Assembly (NCBI RefSeq): GCF_932276165.1
Contig: NC_064007.1
Span: forward strand, 6,830,001 to 6,894,000
DNA length: 64,000 nucleotides
From: Plutella xylostella
Taxonomy: Eukaryota > Arthropoda > Insecta > Lepidoptera > Plutellidae
Direction of reading: 5' to 3'
Shown here: positions 22,701 to 28,823 of the stretch, piece by piece
Layout: each line of letters starts with the position of its first letter
Numbering within the stretch: the first letter of the stretch is position 1
The notes under the pieces: generated by a model
Told to the model about the DNA's origin: nothing
Seen by the model: the letters and a program-made list of their open reading frames with translations, nothing else
Database searches by the model: none
Translations under genes and position numbers: made by a program

Positions 22701-25700
22701 ATTTTCGGGTTTGAAAGTTTAGGAAAACATTTGCTTCGTGTTCAAGACTGCAGCGCCGCGACCGCCGCGCCGCCTGGTGGCGGTCGGCGGAAACTAAAAA
22801 CAAAAGAACTGAAAGAATCCTCTGAAAGAGGCCTGCACAATTTTCACTTCTCAATCTGAACTCGTCACGATACGCATCTGTATAAATTGTATTATATTCA
22901 GTTTTCTTTGTAAATAAACGTAATATCAGCACAAAACCTATGGATTATTAATCGCTTGAACATAAATTTGGACCTCCGGAGCCGTATAAAACAAGAAAAT
23001 TTAAGAATTCGAAAATATGTACAATATACGAGTCATCGAGCCACGTCTACTTCGACGAATCCAGTAGTACGTGCGGCGAATACGAAGTCGTCGAGTCAGA
23101 ACCACTGGATCAGACGCCAGATACGCTGGACGAGCATCCTGAAACGAAAAATAAACGAGAGAAGTAGATGTCCCACTGACGCGAGCGAGAATCCCACCAC
23201 TTCGAGGCGGTCTCCACGCAGTCAGCGCGGCGTCGAGAACACGGTCAAGACATTCCATCTACATATTCCTTTGCCCTTTGCCAGAGATCTGTGTTAACAT
23301 AGCTTGTGCACTCACTTTCAGTACACGAGACCCTGCTGTTCGGCTCAGGTTGGCGCGCGCAGCACAGGATAACTGTGAGTACTCTTGCCTTCTATAAACT
23401 GACAAAATGAGCAAAGAGGATACTAGTAGGAGTAGGTCACCTTGTAATCCACGCATTAGCGACCTTAAGAAACAGAGAGGTACGTTAAAATGTCGATTAA
23501 CAATATTCGGAAAGTACGTTACAAAATTAAAAAATTGTACGTTAGATAAGTTGAAAAAAACCGAATTTAGCGTTAGAATTCAGTCGATGGAGGATACATT
23601 CAAATGTTTTAATGCTATTCAGAGCGATATAGAAGGATTAGCCGATGAGAATGAGCTTATGTTGCAGTTGGATTACCGCGAGTCATTTGAAGAACAATAT
23701 TTTAACCTCATAGCTATTGCTAAATGCTTGCTTGACGATGAATCGCCTAGTTCTAGTACCAAATGCGCTCCATTCGCTAATATAAAATTGCCTGACATTA
23801 AACTCCCTTCCTTTGACGGTAGCTATGATCGCTGGCTTGAATTTCGAAACTCATATGTAACGATGATTCATGAACGCACTGATTTAAATTGCATTCAGAA
23901 GTTTCACTACTTAAAATCGTCACTAACTGGTAGCGCTTCTCAAGTTATTAGTGCTTTAGAGTTTACAGCGGATAATTACACGCACGCTTGGGAGCTTCTC
24001 GAAAAGAGATATCATAACGATAGGCTACTAGTTCACAATCATGTTAAATCACTTTTTAACATTCACACGGTTAGTAAGGAGTCGCCAGGGCAGTTACGGA
24101 AGCTCATAGATACGGTGTTAAGGAACCTACGTGCACTTCAAACCTTGCATGAGCCCACGAGCCATTGGGATACGTTGTTAATATATTTGATTGTCACTAA
24201 ACTCGATGAGAGCTCAGAGCGAGAGTGGGAACAGCACAAGGGAACCTTACTTTCTAATTCGGATTCAAATAAAATAAAGTTAGACGATTTAATGACGTTT
24301 CTTCGCAATAGGGCAGACTTCTTAGAAATGGTTAATGCGAACCAATCTAACTCAAAAAGCACAGTTAAACAAGTTACAACCGAAAGCAAAGTAGCATACG
24401 AAAAGAAAGGATCTTCACAAAATAATTATGTACACAGTTACGTCTCCACTCATAAAAACAAGTCGACGGATAAAAGATCACCACGGAGCTGCGTAATGTG
24501 TAACAAAAGTCATCCTTTGTTTACGTGTTCGTACTTTCTTAACATTGCAGTAGGTGAAAGAACTAAAATTGTGCAACAAAACGGATTATGTGTGAACTGT
24601 TTACGGGCAGGTCACTCTGTAGCAGACTGTTTATTCGGGCCATGCAGGCAGTGTCAACAAAAACACAACAGTCTACTTCATACGAATCAAAACGATAGCA
24701 GTACCCGCGTGTTACCCGACAAAGTTCAAGAGTCGGTGTCATTGTCTAGCACACTAGGGTCGCAACCAAGCAACACAAATACGGAGTATAACGATCAGCT
24801 GTTAAACCGGGTCTTATTGTCCACCGTGCTAGTCGATGTCGCCGGTGATAATAATGAGTATCACACTACCCGTGCATTATTAGATAATGGCAGCGAACAC
24901 AATTTTATTTCGGAGAAATTAAGTAAACGGTTAAATACGAAATTAATACAGTCCACTCTAAACGTTACAGGTGTAGGCAACAAGCACACCAATACGAATC
25001 ACTTATGCGATATTAAAATGCGATCAAAGGTACAGGATTACAGTACAGTTTTAAGATGTATTGTACTTTCTAGCATTACCTCACACTTGCCATCTACCCG
25101 TGTAGATGTGCAAAATATACGAATACCTGAAAATATACGATTAGCGGATCCTAGATTTCACGTTCCTTCAGAAGTCGAGTTGCTGATAGGTTCTGATTTA
25201 TTCTGGGATTTGATAGAATCAGGAAAAATACGATTATCGAGCGGTACCTACTTAATCGATTCTAAGTTAGGATGGTTAGTTTCAGGGCCGATTCCAAACA
25301 CTGACTTGCGCATGAATTATCAAGTTCAGTGCAACTTCACTCAAACGATTGATTCACAGTTACGTCAGTTCTGGGAACTTGAGGAAGTACCTAACAGTAA
25401 ACCGAGTTTTACATTAGACGAACAAAAATGCGAGGATCTATTTACTAGTACGACAATACGGGAAGCTAGTGGTAGGTTATCAGTACGAATGCCATTAAAC
25501 GAACCAGTTGAATCTCTCGGAGATTGCCAGCCAGCTAGTCAGACGAATCAAGTGCATTTCGAGTCACTGCCTGAAATGAAACCGACAAATAATACGACGA
25601 GTTTAGTGAGTACGCAGCCTAATGATGAGTTATTTGACTTCACTAAACAACGTATAGCTGCCTACTTGCTACGTTTCTGTTGCCTTTCGACGCGAGCGAT

Positions 25701-28700
25701 TCATTTGGAGCTAGTAAGCGGTTTATCGACAAATGATTATGTTCTAGCACTCATTCGGTTCTATAGTAAACGCGGTAAACCAATTTCGATTACTTCAGAT
25801 AACGGAAGAAACTTTGTAGGCGTAGAAACGCAATTTCCCTTACTCTGTGAGAAAAATAAACGAAAGGTCATTGATCACTCGGCTAATCAGGGTATACAAT
25901 TTCATTTTATCCCTCCTTACTCTGCTCATTTTGGTGGTTTGTGGGAGGCGGGAGTAAAGTTCTGCAAGAGTCACCTGAGGCGAATAGTTGGTGATGCTCG
26001 ATTAACGTTTGAGGAATTTAGTACTGTGTTAGCGCAGATCGAGGCCGTCCTAAATTCCCGCCCCCTGTCACCGCTCTCCGCCGACCCGACCGACCTCTCA
26101 CCGCTGACGCCGGGACACTTCCTCATCGGGCGCCCCCTGACCGCCCCACCAGCCGAGGACCTGACAGCAGCCGTGACCAACCGGCACAACAGATACGACA
26201 GAGTCGAACAACTTCGACAGCACTTCTGGCGGCGATGGTCAAAAGAATTCGTCTCTGAGCTACAAACACGAACCAAGTGGAAAATCAACCACGACACACT
26301 CACGATGAACAGTCTGGTGTTGATCAAAGAGGACAACCTTCCACCGCTGAGATGGCGACTGGGAAGAATCGTGCAGCTGTTCCCGGGCACGGACGGAGTA
26401 GCTCGGGTGGCAGACATACGCACCGCCACGGGCGTGGTGCGCCGCGCCTTCTCGAAGATCTGCCCACTGCCTCTTCAGCCAGAGCCCTCTTCATCATCAT
26501 CACCGGCTTCACCTACGATTACGACCTAGATGTTGGAAGTAGGTTCTTCCAAGGCCGGCGGTATGTTCAAGACTGCAGCGCCGCGACCGCCGCGCCGCCT
26601 GGTGGCGGTCGGCGGAAACTAAAAACAAAAGAACTGAAAGAATCCTCTGAAAGAGGCCTGCACAATTTTCACTTCTCAATCTGAACTCGTCACGATACGC
26701 ATCTGTATAAATTGTATTATATTCAGTTTTCTTTGTAAATAAACGTAATATCAGCACAAAACCTATGGATTATTAATCGCTTGAACACTTCGTTTTTAGT
26801 TTTGCTTTTTATTTCATTCTTTTTTTTTGTCGTTGTGAAATAATTATGAAATTGTAAAGTCTTGCGGCTCTCGTACCCATAAATCATGCCTGTATCACGC
26901 GAGGATTGTGCGAGAATCATCACCATGGTGAACATGGGTACCAGTCAAAGAAATGCGGCAAGAATAATGGGCGTGACTCATACTACTGTACGACGAGTGA
27001 TCTAAAGGTTTAGGGAGACTGGATTAAACCTGAGAAGACCAGGTACTGGCAAGCCAAGGTGCACAACAGTCCGAAAAGATCGATTCACTGCGGAAATCAT
27101 GTTAAGAAATCGACATCAGATGGGAGTAGCCGTTCAACAACAACTTCTACAAGTTCGAAGGGAGCCAATAAGCGAGTGGACAGTCAGGAGACGTCTTGCC
27201 GAAAGAAGATTAAAGCATTACAAGCCAGCAAATGGCCCAAAACTGGAACGGCATCATAAAGTTGCCCGGTTGCGATACGCCCGTAATCATACAGAATGGG
27301 GTGAGGACGAATGAGGCAGAGTGATGTTCTCAGATGAGTCACAATTTATGCTGTACCATCATGATGGGAGGAAAAGAGTATACCGACAACCAGGAGAACA
27401 TTTTTCACAAGTATGTTTTGAAAAAAAGTGGCACACGGCCGAGGCAGCTTTCACGCGATCACGGGTATCTCTGCAGAGGGTCGAACAGCGTCAGTTCCAA
27501 TCGAGAACGGGAACCTAACTGCTGTGAGATACATCAATGAGGTCCTCAATGAACATGCCGGTCCGTTTTTGGCCAATATGGGCGAGAATGCCATGTTCAT
27601 GCACGATAATGCACGGGCGCACACTGCTTAATTTGTAAATGAGTATCTTCATGACGTAGGAATCCACAAAATGGAGTGGCCAGCAAGGAGCCCTGATTTG
27701 AATCCCATAGAGCATGCTTGGGACGAGCTTGACAGACCTGTGAGAGACCGAGATACACCTCCAATTACACTTCGTGGCTTGAAAGACGCGCTTATCAAAG
27801 AATGGGAGAACATCCCTCAGCATATGCTGAGGAATCTGGTATTCAGCATGCCCAATCGCGTATAAGCTGTATTGAGAGCACGTGGAGGAAACACCAAGTA
27901 CTGAGTTATCAAAATACCACGTTTACACCTAATAAACGCATGATTAGAGATTTTGTTTTATTTGTCAAATGCCCCATTTTTTGAGAAACATTGAATTTAA
28001 TTTTTTATTACAATATTTAAGTTAATACATGGGAATATTCTGATGCGCAATTAAATATTCTTCAATATTGCAGAAGGCGTCATTAAGCTAGCATTTTCCG
28101 TTTAGGAGTAATTTGATGTTATATCAGTGGAACTATTTCATTGCCCGGCAGTGTATTACGTTCTTATTTTGCCTAAATTTAGCTTCAACCAAAAATCCCA
28201 ATAACCGACATAGGTGGTCAGTTATTGGAAAATCGCTGTTTTGTCGTCCAGTAACTGTCAACCCCTTTAAAAACAATCAAACGGGAAATAACAAGCTGTA
28301 TCTTATCAAAAACGTAATCTTTATAATTAAATCTATATGGTATAATTTTTTCTTTCATTGATTTCAATTTTTTTAATGGTAAAATTTACGATCAAAAAAT
28401 TCACTTACCTTAGCAGATACGATAGTCACAACTGCAATTTACTCGCTTCGCGCGCCAACTGAACTTTTTCGATCGCTCACTATCCATCTGTTGGCGGCTG
28501 GCAAAATCTTTTGTATCAGTAATGCTCTCAATGAACCACAAAACAGACTGGATGTTCACTAGATGGCCCTGCTTGGCTATATTTCTTATTTATTGGAGTT
28601 GAAGACGAAGGTGGTCAGTTACTGGCACATGGTCAGTTACTGGGTGTTTTACCCTACCACATAGACACATAGATAGACTAATAGATATCTACCCAATTTT

Positions 28701-28788
28701 ACTCTACCATACTTAACTACCGTAAATAATAAATCTTACCATAGTAAAATAGCACAGTCATTATTAGTAACTTCATACTGAAAACCAT
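637..28788 (-). CDS. Chymotrypsin-like serine protease homologue SP-A (seven exons)
   Basis: Secreted S1-family endopeptidase or protease homologue of 329 codons, assembled from seven exons totalling 990 nt with matching phases. Order: short signal peptide, Pro-rich pro-segment with a Cys-Cys pair (residues 19-20), activation site Arg39/IIGG, then the protease domain with His88 (TAGHC), Asp144 (NDVAVL) and Ser246 (GDSGGP), and a C-terminal hydrophobic tail. The residue equivalent to chymotrypsin 189 is Gly240, so a trypsin-type pocket is not expected. The usual SWG and PGVY pocket strands are replaced by AFV and PHVF, which may alter or block the S1 pocket. Intron 1 is 23.7 kb and filled with nested transposons. 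A paralogue on the same strand at 34-42 kb is a pseudogene. Whether this copy is expressed or catalytically active cannot be told from sequence. Confidence 0.75.
1004..1155 (-). CDS. SP-A exon 6 (catalytic Ser)
   Basis: Encodes GACRGDSGGPLVYNG with Ser246, then the unusual pocket segment with Val, Thr and His where canonical proteases have Gly. Flanked by CCCCAG and ACT/GTAAGT. Length is 152 nt, the same as the paralogous exon. Confidence 0.85.
1349..1493 (-). CDS. SP-A exon 5
   Basis: Begins after TCCGTAG with TNCSYSSPLGLRHVG, continues through the VDRDTC disulfide strand to DSMLCAGLLGVGG, and ends at G/GTAAGC in phase 1. The homologous paralogue exon is split by a transposon. Confidence 0.8.
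1602..1842 (+). repeat. Short retroposon / LINE 3' tail with ACAG array
   Basis: Present in SP-A intron 5 but absent from the aligned intron of the paralogue (around 39020). Has the common body ending in CAAATTTCATTCAAATCCGT, then (ACAG)n, then a TTAGGA-rich tail. A second member lies in reverse orientation at 29262-29480. Confidence 0.65.
1864..2124 (-). mobile_element. tRNA-derived SINE
   Basis: Reading the minus strand, a pol III A-box-like TGGCGTAGTGG and a B box GGTTCGATTCC head the element, and an A-rich tail ends it at 1866-1880. A 12-bp target duplication GTCATTACTTAC flanks it (1852-1863 and 2125-2136). The paralogous intron near 39035 holds the empty site. Confidence 0.85.
2188..2479 (-). 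CDS. SP-A exon 4 (catalytic Asp)
   Basis: Between TTTCCAG and GAT/GTGAGT. Contains ILRASKVVIRVGSTY, the NDVAVLVL motif with Asp144, and the VVAVGWG strand. Starts with one base completing a codon and ends in phase 0, consistent with both neighbours. Confidence 0.85.
2846..2934 (-). CDS. SP-A exon 3 (catalytic His)
   Basis: Between TTTGCAG and CT/GTAATA. Encodes the CGGVILTQHHVLTAGHC strand, with the active-site His88 and its disulfide Cys pair. The usual TAAHC is TAGHC here; the pseudogene copy keeps TAAHC. Confidence 0.85.
3005..3463 (+). pseudogene. 5'-truncated LINE fragment (CR1/Jockey-type 3' end)
   Basis: About 90 codons resembling the C-terminal tail of a CR1/Jockey-type reverse transcriptase ORF, followed by a 3' UTR and an (AATA)n tail at 3440-3463. 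Lies in SP-A intron 2 and is absent from the paralogue. Family assignment rests on residue pattern only. Confidence 0.55.
3470..3592. repeat. GC-rich inverted-repeat MITE candidate
   Basis: Terminal arms TTACTAGCGCGCG and its inverse enclose about 100 bp of GCGC-rich sequence inside an AT-rich intron. No clear target duplication was resolved. Confidence 0.4.
4043..4814. mobile_element. TIR element candidate in SP-A intron 2
   Basis: Inverted ends ACAGTTC near 4044 and GAACTGT near 4813, with about 30 bp of imperfect match continuing inward (AATGCGCAT / ATTCGCAT). The paralogous intron (41050-41075) lacks the segment. No transposase was recognised. Confidence 0.45.
4946..5082 (-). CDS. SP-A exon 2 (pro-segment and IIGG)
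   Basis: Starts after a TTTTCAG acceptor and encodes the Cys-Cys segment, a Pro/Ala-rich linker, and the activation junction NR/IIGGRPTTIKKYPYMAYL. The acceptor is strong. The donor (ACG/GTATTG) is weak and was chosen because it keeps phase 0 with exon 3, so the last five codons are uncertain. Confidence 0.6.
6759..6935 (-). other. Probable 3'-transduced host segment
   Basis: On the minus strand this lies between the poly(A) of the LINE 3' UTR (6936-6953) and the terminal poly(A) (6739-6758). It ends with AATAAAATC just before the tail, a normal poly(A)-signal spacing. That is what read-through of a weak LINE signal into genomic flank would give. A second copy sits in the tandem duplicate near 7877-8050. 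Confidence 0.55.
8051..8437. mobile_element. Solo LTR candidate, TTAA target duplication
   Basis: A 387-bp insertion found only in the second tandem unit, starting TGTAACG and ending CGTTACA, with TTAA on both sides (8047-8050, 8438-8441). TG...CA ends and a 4-bp duplication fit a solo Ty3/gypsy LTR. A TTAA-targeting MITE is the alternative. Confidence 0.6.
8462..8557 (-). other. LINE 3' UTR downstream of the helicase
   Basis: Minus strand: a 96-bp block (CAAGAAATGCACAACTGGGG to AGGAGTGC) bounded on both sides by poly(A) tracts (8558-8574 and 8445-8461). I interpret it as the 3' UTR of the LINE because it is followed by a tail and lies outside the helicase transcript unit. The same block is at 6954-7049 in the tandem duplicate. 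Identity with other LINE copies was not checked. Confidence 0.5.
8917..11040 (-). other. Endogenous viral element: alpha-like virus SF1 helicase region
   Basis: The part of the fused frame that does not look like LINE protein, about 700 codons to the stop at 8917. Only the helicase core (9072-9855) is recognised. The upstream 380 codons could be the viral linker ahead of the helicase. No methyltransferase or RdRp was seen. It is followed by an untranslated segment, an AATAAA near 8752-8757 and a poly(A) tract at 8558-8574, suggesting capture from a polyadenylated RNA. The left limit (about 11040) is approximate. Confidence 0.7.
8917..12807 (-). CDS. LINE RT/RNase H fused in frame to an SF1 viral-type helicase
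   Basis: One frame of 1296 codons. About the first 33 codons (upstream of 12707) are antisense of the inverted half and spurious. Then: RT C-terminal and connection region (about 34-240); RNase H (258-385) with Asp262, Glu300, Asp324, His367 and Asp377 intact; a zinc-knuckle-like C-X-C-X9-H-X4-C at 473-490; an unassigned stretch (about 590-980); and an SF1 helicase: Walker A GVPGCGKTT (994-1002), DEA (1065-1067), GDINQLP (1091-1097), TIHEAQGLT (1198-1206) and VALSRHT (1230-1236). Those spacings match the Viral_helicase1 family of alpha-like plus-strand RNA viruses, not Pif1/Helitron helicases. The frame has no stop across the fusion. Source virus family and expression are unknown. Confidence 0.8.
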   Translation of the reverse strand: MIGLRCSSAFPVRIAKVIALWSEVMRFASTFHSSNKVLNGIVEWGTRNKLNFAPHKTNAMLLTKKMKYDLPQLSMAGTKINLVEEIKLLGLIIDRRLTFKAHITAQCKKAANIYKQLARAAKVTWGLNGEIVRTIYIAVVEPIMTYAASVWSEAVELEMNKKQLFSLQRGFAQKICKAYRTVSLTSALALSGLLPLDLRIQEAANLYKSKKLLSTDYLPPGKELERKVGYLDLPHPSTLTSTNYEFFENTNPLHTGSQIFTDGSKIEGKVGAALSWWEDGKEKLSETFGLHPSCTVFQSELYALHRATRLVSSSTDNKVNILSDSRSSLDLLRNPKLSHPQARSIKENIARVVCEGREIKMFWLRAHIGTAGNERADELAKTAALQSTSHDYDKVPLSYVRKKIREESVRKWQDRYATSSTGAVTRKFLPDVNQAYRITRSAKLTPAHVQMLTGHGGIGEYLYRFKLKESPECECDPNIIESVWHIILDCPRFLAARQDLETLIDRNLVESELKDILADTKHRPNFLSYSDRVFRVAARRNSTIPRPDPQSIPVYQASVTTITAPPQATPKETATHQLLDCGEKGEARLRLRSVALFMDGSSERLGISFCISGARKSVAISPGLASLLNGSTSKATMKRKAYDALPVTLVGNQPCRLVRWRNKTIALFEWADDTPFVQACSWLSKLGEIALDSNVPRIISVDAMVIEYRKGEIVDQLGCLKASKHHEIVVYEDRGEDLSFLKGHILARGIDNCHQQAEYLVTGSERLQERMTAGAVAASEQRNMERRMHNLTSQGRVQGFLQAFKVAASSLIGKPQMTPERRQISREPKTGKRLAQRKITRADMGQVVPPKLKTATTSNDHLENAAIEFMAITTATKQVNLLSCKTIMQTYRQENESRLKVLLEEAEACIYDNSSCQVLRGKMTGAYMAAYSEECGFVPWERNIPKLTLPHNNQMVVVAQCARIMLEDKILAKAETINATWNSWTMPTIAWVNGVPGCGKTTWVVNNFDVSKDTIITTTTEAAVDIRNRLAHRIGDMVRTRVRTMASVLVNGFREHVGCQRLIIDEALMNHFGAIVIAARLSRASDIALIGDINQLPYIDRENLFELRYSRPTLVANITQELLCSYRNPMDVAYALREVYSGIYAATTRIQSLQLKRFTDAAIPKSQTNTLFLTHTQEEKETLTSQGFGEGTGSRVLTIHEAQGLTYESVIIIKTKDKIKLHDSIPHAVVALSRHTSACTYYADDTEDAIGNLAKMAITAPKKRILEYNLKMAIKNRDKEVVAQQSRLLATQNGAE
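12708..13028 (+). CDS. Inverted LINE 5' part: endonuclease C-terminus and linker
   Basis: Open frame beginning EEWKVDANLITSDHNAITF, where SDH is the last conserved motif of LINE APE-type endonucleases, and continuing into the pre-RT linker. It stops at the TIR insertion after KPP. Removing that insertion restores KPPWWSKSL with the reading at 16121. The rest of the endonuclease is missing, so this copy was 5'-truncated on arrival. Confidence 0.75.
13029..16120. mobile_element. 3.1-kb TIR transposon, 4-bp duplication, unclassified
   Basis: 30-bp inverted ends starting CGTCGCAGTCGTAGAACA, with candidate duplication CCAT (13025-13028 and 16121-16124). Excising it plus one CCAT restores the LINE frame, which confirms the boundaries. 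Variants of CCGTCATTGTTCTA recur inside both ends (for example 13429, 13614, 13661, 13688, 15893). No intact transposase is seen; minus-strand fragments around 13786-14270 were not identified. The middle holds an RTE-type LINE remnant. Confidence 0.75.
14283..15660 (+). pseudogene. Degenerate RTE-type LINE (RT fragments and 3' end)
   Basis: Frame-shifting pieces match RTE-clade RT: NYRPVSLT near 14300, GIMQGDPL near 14672, LGFADDIALFS near 14770, and two successive C-terminal segments containing RRPWTG/WKTQEETFAQQW (15150-15240) and KVTDIAIKMCKLKWQ (15428-15472). Stops, frameshifts and internal deletions are frequent, so it is old or rearranged. It lies inside the TIR element. Confidence 0.65.
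16121..17317 (+). CDS. Inverted LINE 5' part: reverse transcriptase N-terminal and catalytic region
   Basis: Continuous frame from PWWSKSLEDLKK through the RT fingers and palm: KAPGSDGFTADI, SYRPIGLLSVLGKI, GFMPQRGTEDAL, SLDIEGAFDNAWW, GCVQGSIGGP and the catalytic FADDVALVF. It ends at EESANK, exactly where the minus-strand frame at 12707 resumes. No stops are seen across about 400 codons, so the insertion is fairly young. The open frame upstream of 16121 belongs to the TIR element. Confidence 0.8.
17575..20392 (-). pseudogene. LINE ORF2: APE endonuclease and reverse transcriptase, one frameshift
   Basis: Starts at the ATG in ATGCATAG. Endonuclease motifs: IIALQETW, GGVALLWRKG, VLGDFNSH, SDHFPL (residues about 30-240). 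RT: KAPGHDG-like SPGHDGLSVEHL, NYRPISLATVIAKVL, QFGFRAGLSTESA, FLDLSKAFDRV, VRQGGLSSP and YADDMVLLS (about 470-770). A single-base indel near 17990 shifts the frame; the C-terminal 130 codons continue in the next frame to a stop at 17575. Otherwise intact. No RNase H is seen. CR1/Jockey-type by layout; the exact clade is not settled. Confidence 0.75.
20385..21599 (-). CDS. LINE ORF1 protein
   Basis: 404 codons from MSSPNLLKCSSC. The frame is open further upstream into pogo sequence, but that part is not LINE. The N-terminal segment has a Cys-X2-Cys pair and an acidic helix-rich domain (residues 5-110), then a coiled-coil-like stretch (about 125-165) and a basic C-terminal half (about 250-400) that probably binds RNA. 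It overlaps ORF2 by 8 nt (ATGCATAG), so ORF2 is likely translated by termination-reinitiation. The frame is intact. Confidence 0.7.
   Translation of the reverse strand: MSSPNLLKCSSCNIVICEVLAFVQNKIDVMDEESLLRVCSSAFSVDEIGKAKTLLFESVSKRKTIRKRTGKNLRDLDDIFTLIKETKPEELPIFVARDLQRLPPVTFDHIDVTRLLKDIVLIQKELREIQEVYASESQYATVKQFEALKFELDTLKKSMPANNEPYVNVRRGAFCLQDSYDDCNSGPMGMLLSPTLRNDDELKVTPITSPSNTTAAPDKQVSLSLSYAKVAMNHHELTSTAKTSSAKTDRIITPRCAPAQVKITDAIRPNEEGTTAGEWTQVIRRKQTKQTRFIGRKGKAPVNENSKFKAAEAKMPLYIYNVSTETTESHIAEYILNKTNVKVWPVKVPSKEPKSSDSYKIFIPKHKLELFENDDLWPYGIYFRRYIVFRQGTEVPDSSITKNA
21809..22000 (-). pseudogene. pogo-like transposase fragment (copy 1)
   Basis: Short open piece ending DPTRIYVTDETRLHICPKTG, which resembles the region around the first catalytic Asp of pogo/Jerky DDE transposases. 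The homologous pieces in the other two copies are at 59988-60188 and 62937-63137. Surrounding frames are broken in all three. Confidence 0.5.
22739..22962 (+). repeat. Bel/Pao 5' LTR
   Basis: 224 bp, TG...CA ends. Contains a GC-rich CGCCGCGCCGCCTGG block, a TATAAA-like TGTATAAATTG and an AATAAA-like TAAATAAACG. Confidence 0.85.
23407..26529 (+). CDS. Bel/Pao Gag-protease-integrase polyprotein lacking RT/RNase H
   Basis: 1040-codon intact frame. Gag/DUF1759-type domain (about 130-290, FDGSYDRWLEFRNSY); zinc-knuckle cluster (about 361-440, CVMCNKSH, CVNCLRAGH, CRQCQQKH); aspartic-protease-like DUF1758 region with LLDNGSEHNF near 491; the start of the pre-RT segment (GRLSVRMPLNEP near 700). Then it jumps directly to the integrase core (LVSGLSTNDYVLALIRF, SDNG near 797, GGLWEAG near 842) and the C-terminal DUF5641-type domain. 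RT, RNase H and the first integrase Asp are absent, yet the frame is unbroken. It must depend on another element for reverse transcription. Confidence 0.85.
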   Translation: MSKEDTSRSRSPCNPRISDLKKQRGTLKCRLTIFGKYVTKLKNCTLDKLKKTEFSVRIQSMEDTFKCFNAIQSDIEGLADENELMLQLDYRESFEEQYFNLIAIAKCLLDDESPSSSTKCAPFANIKLPDIKLPSFDGSYDRWLEFRNSYVTMIHERTDLNCIQKFHYLKSSLTGSASQVISALEFTADNYTHAWELLEKRYHNDRLLVHNHVKSLFNIHTVSKESPGQLRKLIDTVLRNLRALQTLHEPTSHWDTLLIYLIVTKLDESSEREWEQHKGTLLSNSDSNKIKLDDLMTFLRNRADFLEMVNANQSNSKSTVKQVTTESKVAYEKKGSSQNNYVHSYVSTHKNKSTDKRSPRSCVMCNKSHPLFTCSYFLNIAVGERTKIVQQNGLCVNCLRAGHSVADCLFGPCRQCQQKHNSLLHTNQNDSSTRVLPDKVQESVSLSSTLGSQPSNTNTEYNDQLLNRVLLSTVLVDVAGDNNEYHTTRALLDNGSEHNFISEKLSKRLNTKLIQSTLNVTGVGNKHTNTNHLCDIKMRSKVQDYSTVLRCIVLSSITSHLPSTRVDVQNIRIPENIRLADPRFHVPSEVELLIGSDLFWDLIESGKIRLSSGTYLIDSKLGWLVSGPIPNTDLRMNYQVQCNFTQTIDSQLRQFWELEEVPNSKPSFTLDEQKCEDLFTSTTIREASGRLSVRMPLNEPVESLGDCQPASQTNQVHFESLPEMKPTNNTTSLVSTQPNDELFDFTKQRIAAYLLRFCCLSTRAIHLELVSGLSTNDYVLALIRFYSKRGKPISITSDNGRNFVGVETQFPLLCEKNKRKVIDHSANQGIQFHFIPPYSAHFGGLWEAGVKFCKSHLRRIVGDARLTFEEFSTVLAQIEAVLNSRPLSPLSADPTDLSPLTPGHFLIGRPLTAPPAEDLTAAVTNRHNRYDRVEQLRQHFWRRWSKEFVSELQTRTKWKINHDTLTMNSLVLIKEDNLPPLRWRLGRIVQLFPGTDGVARVADIRTATGVVRRAFSKICPLPLQPEPSSSSSPASPTITT
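26564..26787 (+). repeat. Bel/Pao 3' LTR
   Basis: Same 224-bp sequence as the 5' LTR. The reading frame ends 34 nt upstream, and the purine-rich GGAAGTAGG plus CGGCGGTA immediately precedes it. Confidence 0.85.
26886..27865 (+). pseudogene. Tc1-like transposase pseudogene
   Basis: Reads from MPVSREDCARIITMVNMG through a paired-type helix-turn-helix (SQRNAARIMGVTHTTVRRV) to the DDE core: FSDESQF, MHDNARAH and SPDLNPIEHAWDE. In-frame stops occur near 27003, 27312 and 27629, and a one-base frameshift near 27430. The catalytic Asp, Asp and Glu positions are still recognisable. Not expected to make active protein. Confidence 0.85.
28740..28788 (-). CDS. SP-A exon 1 (signal peptide)
   Basis: Two in-frame ATGs (28788 and 28776) open a short hydrophobic leader (MKLLIMTVLFYYG) that ends at a strong donor, G/GTAAG. 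The exon ends in phase 1 and exon 2 supplies the other two bases, which makes the join convincing across 23.7 kb. The aligned paralogue exon lies only about 0.4 kb from its exon 2. Confidence 0.65.
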
Positions 28789-28823
28789 CACTTTCCTGTT
28801 TATGTCCAGTCAAAAAGTAAGTA

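Larger units (their letters stand above)
22739..26787 (+). mobile_element. Bel/Pao LTR retrotransposon, internally deleted
   Basis: Two 224-bp LTRs (22739-22962 and 26564-26787), each TGTTCAAG...TTGAACA, which look identical by eye. A 5-bp duplication CTTCG flanks it (22734-22738 and 26788-26792). Total 4.05 kb, shorter than a complete Bel/Pao element because RT and RNase H are missing. Identical LTRs mean a recent insertion. Confidence 0.9.
22508..28153. mobile_element. Tc1-like transposon, interrupted by a Bel/Pao element
   Basis: Inverted ends CACTGCCGGGCAATGAAATA at both termini, with TA duplication (22506-22507 and 28154-28155) inside pogo sequence. Without the LTR insertion it is about 1.6 kb, a normal Tc1 size. 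Confidence 0.9.
5425..28654. mobile_element. pogo-like DNA transposon, expanded to 23.2 kb by nested insertions
   Basis: Ends GGGCAAAACACCC and GGGTGTTTTACCC with a TA duplication (5423-5424, 28655-28656). The paralogue shows the unfilled site near 41695. Element-specific sequence is 5425-6738, a few bases at 17318-17331, 21658-22507 and 28154-28654; the rest is later insertions. Two other copies in this window show the uninterrupted form of about 2.66 kb. Copies of a GTAACTGACCAC motif sit in both ends. Minus-strand transposase remnants include a DDE-type first-Asp segment (YVTDETRLH). TA duplication and that motif suggest the Tc1/mariner/pogo superfamily. Confidence 0.8.
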
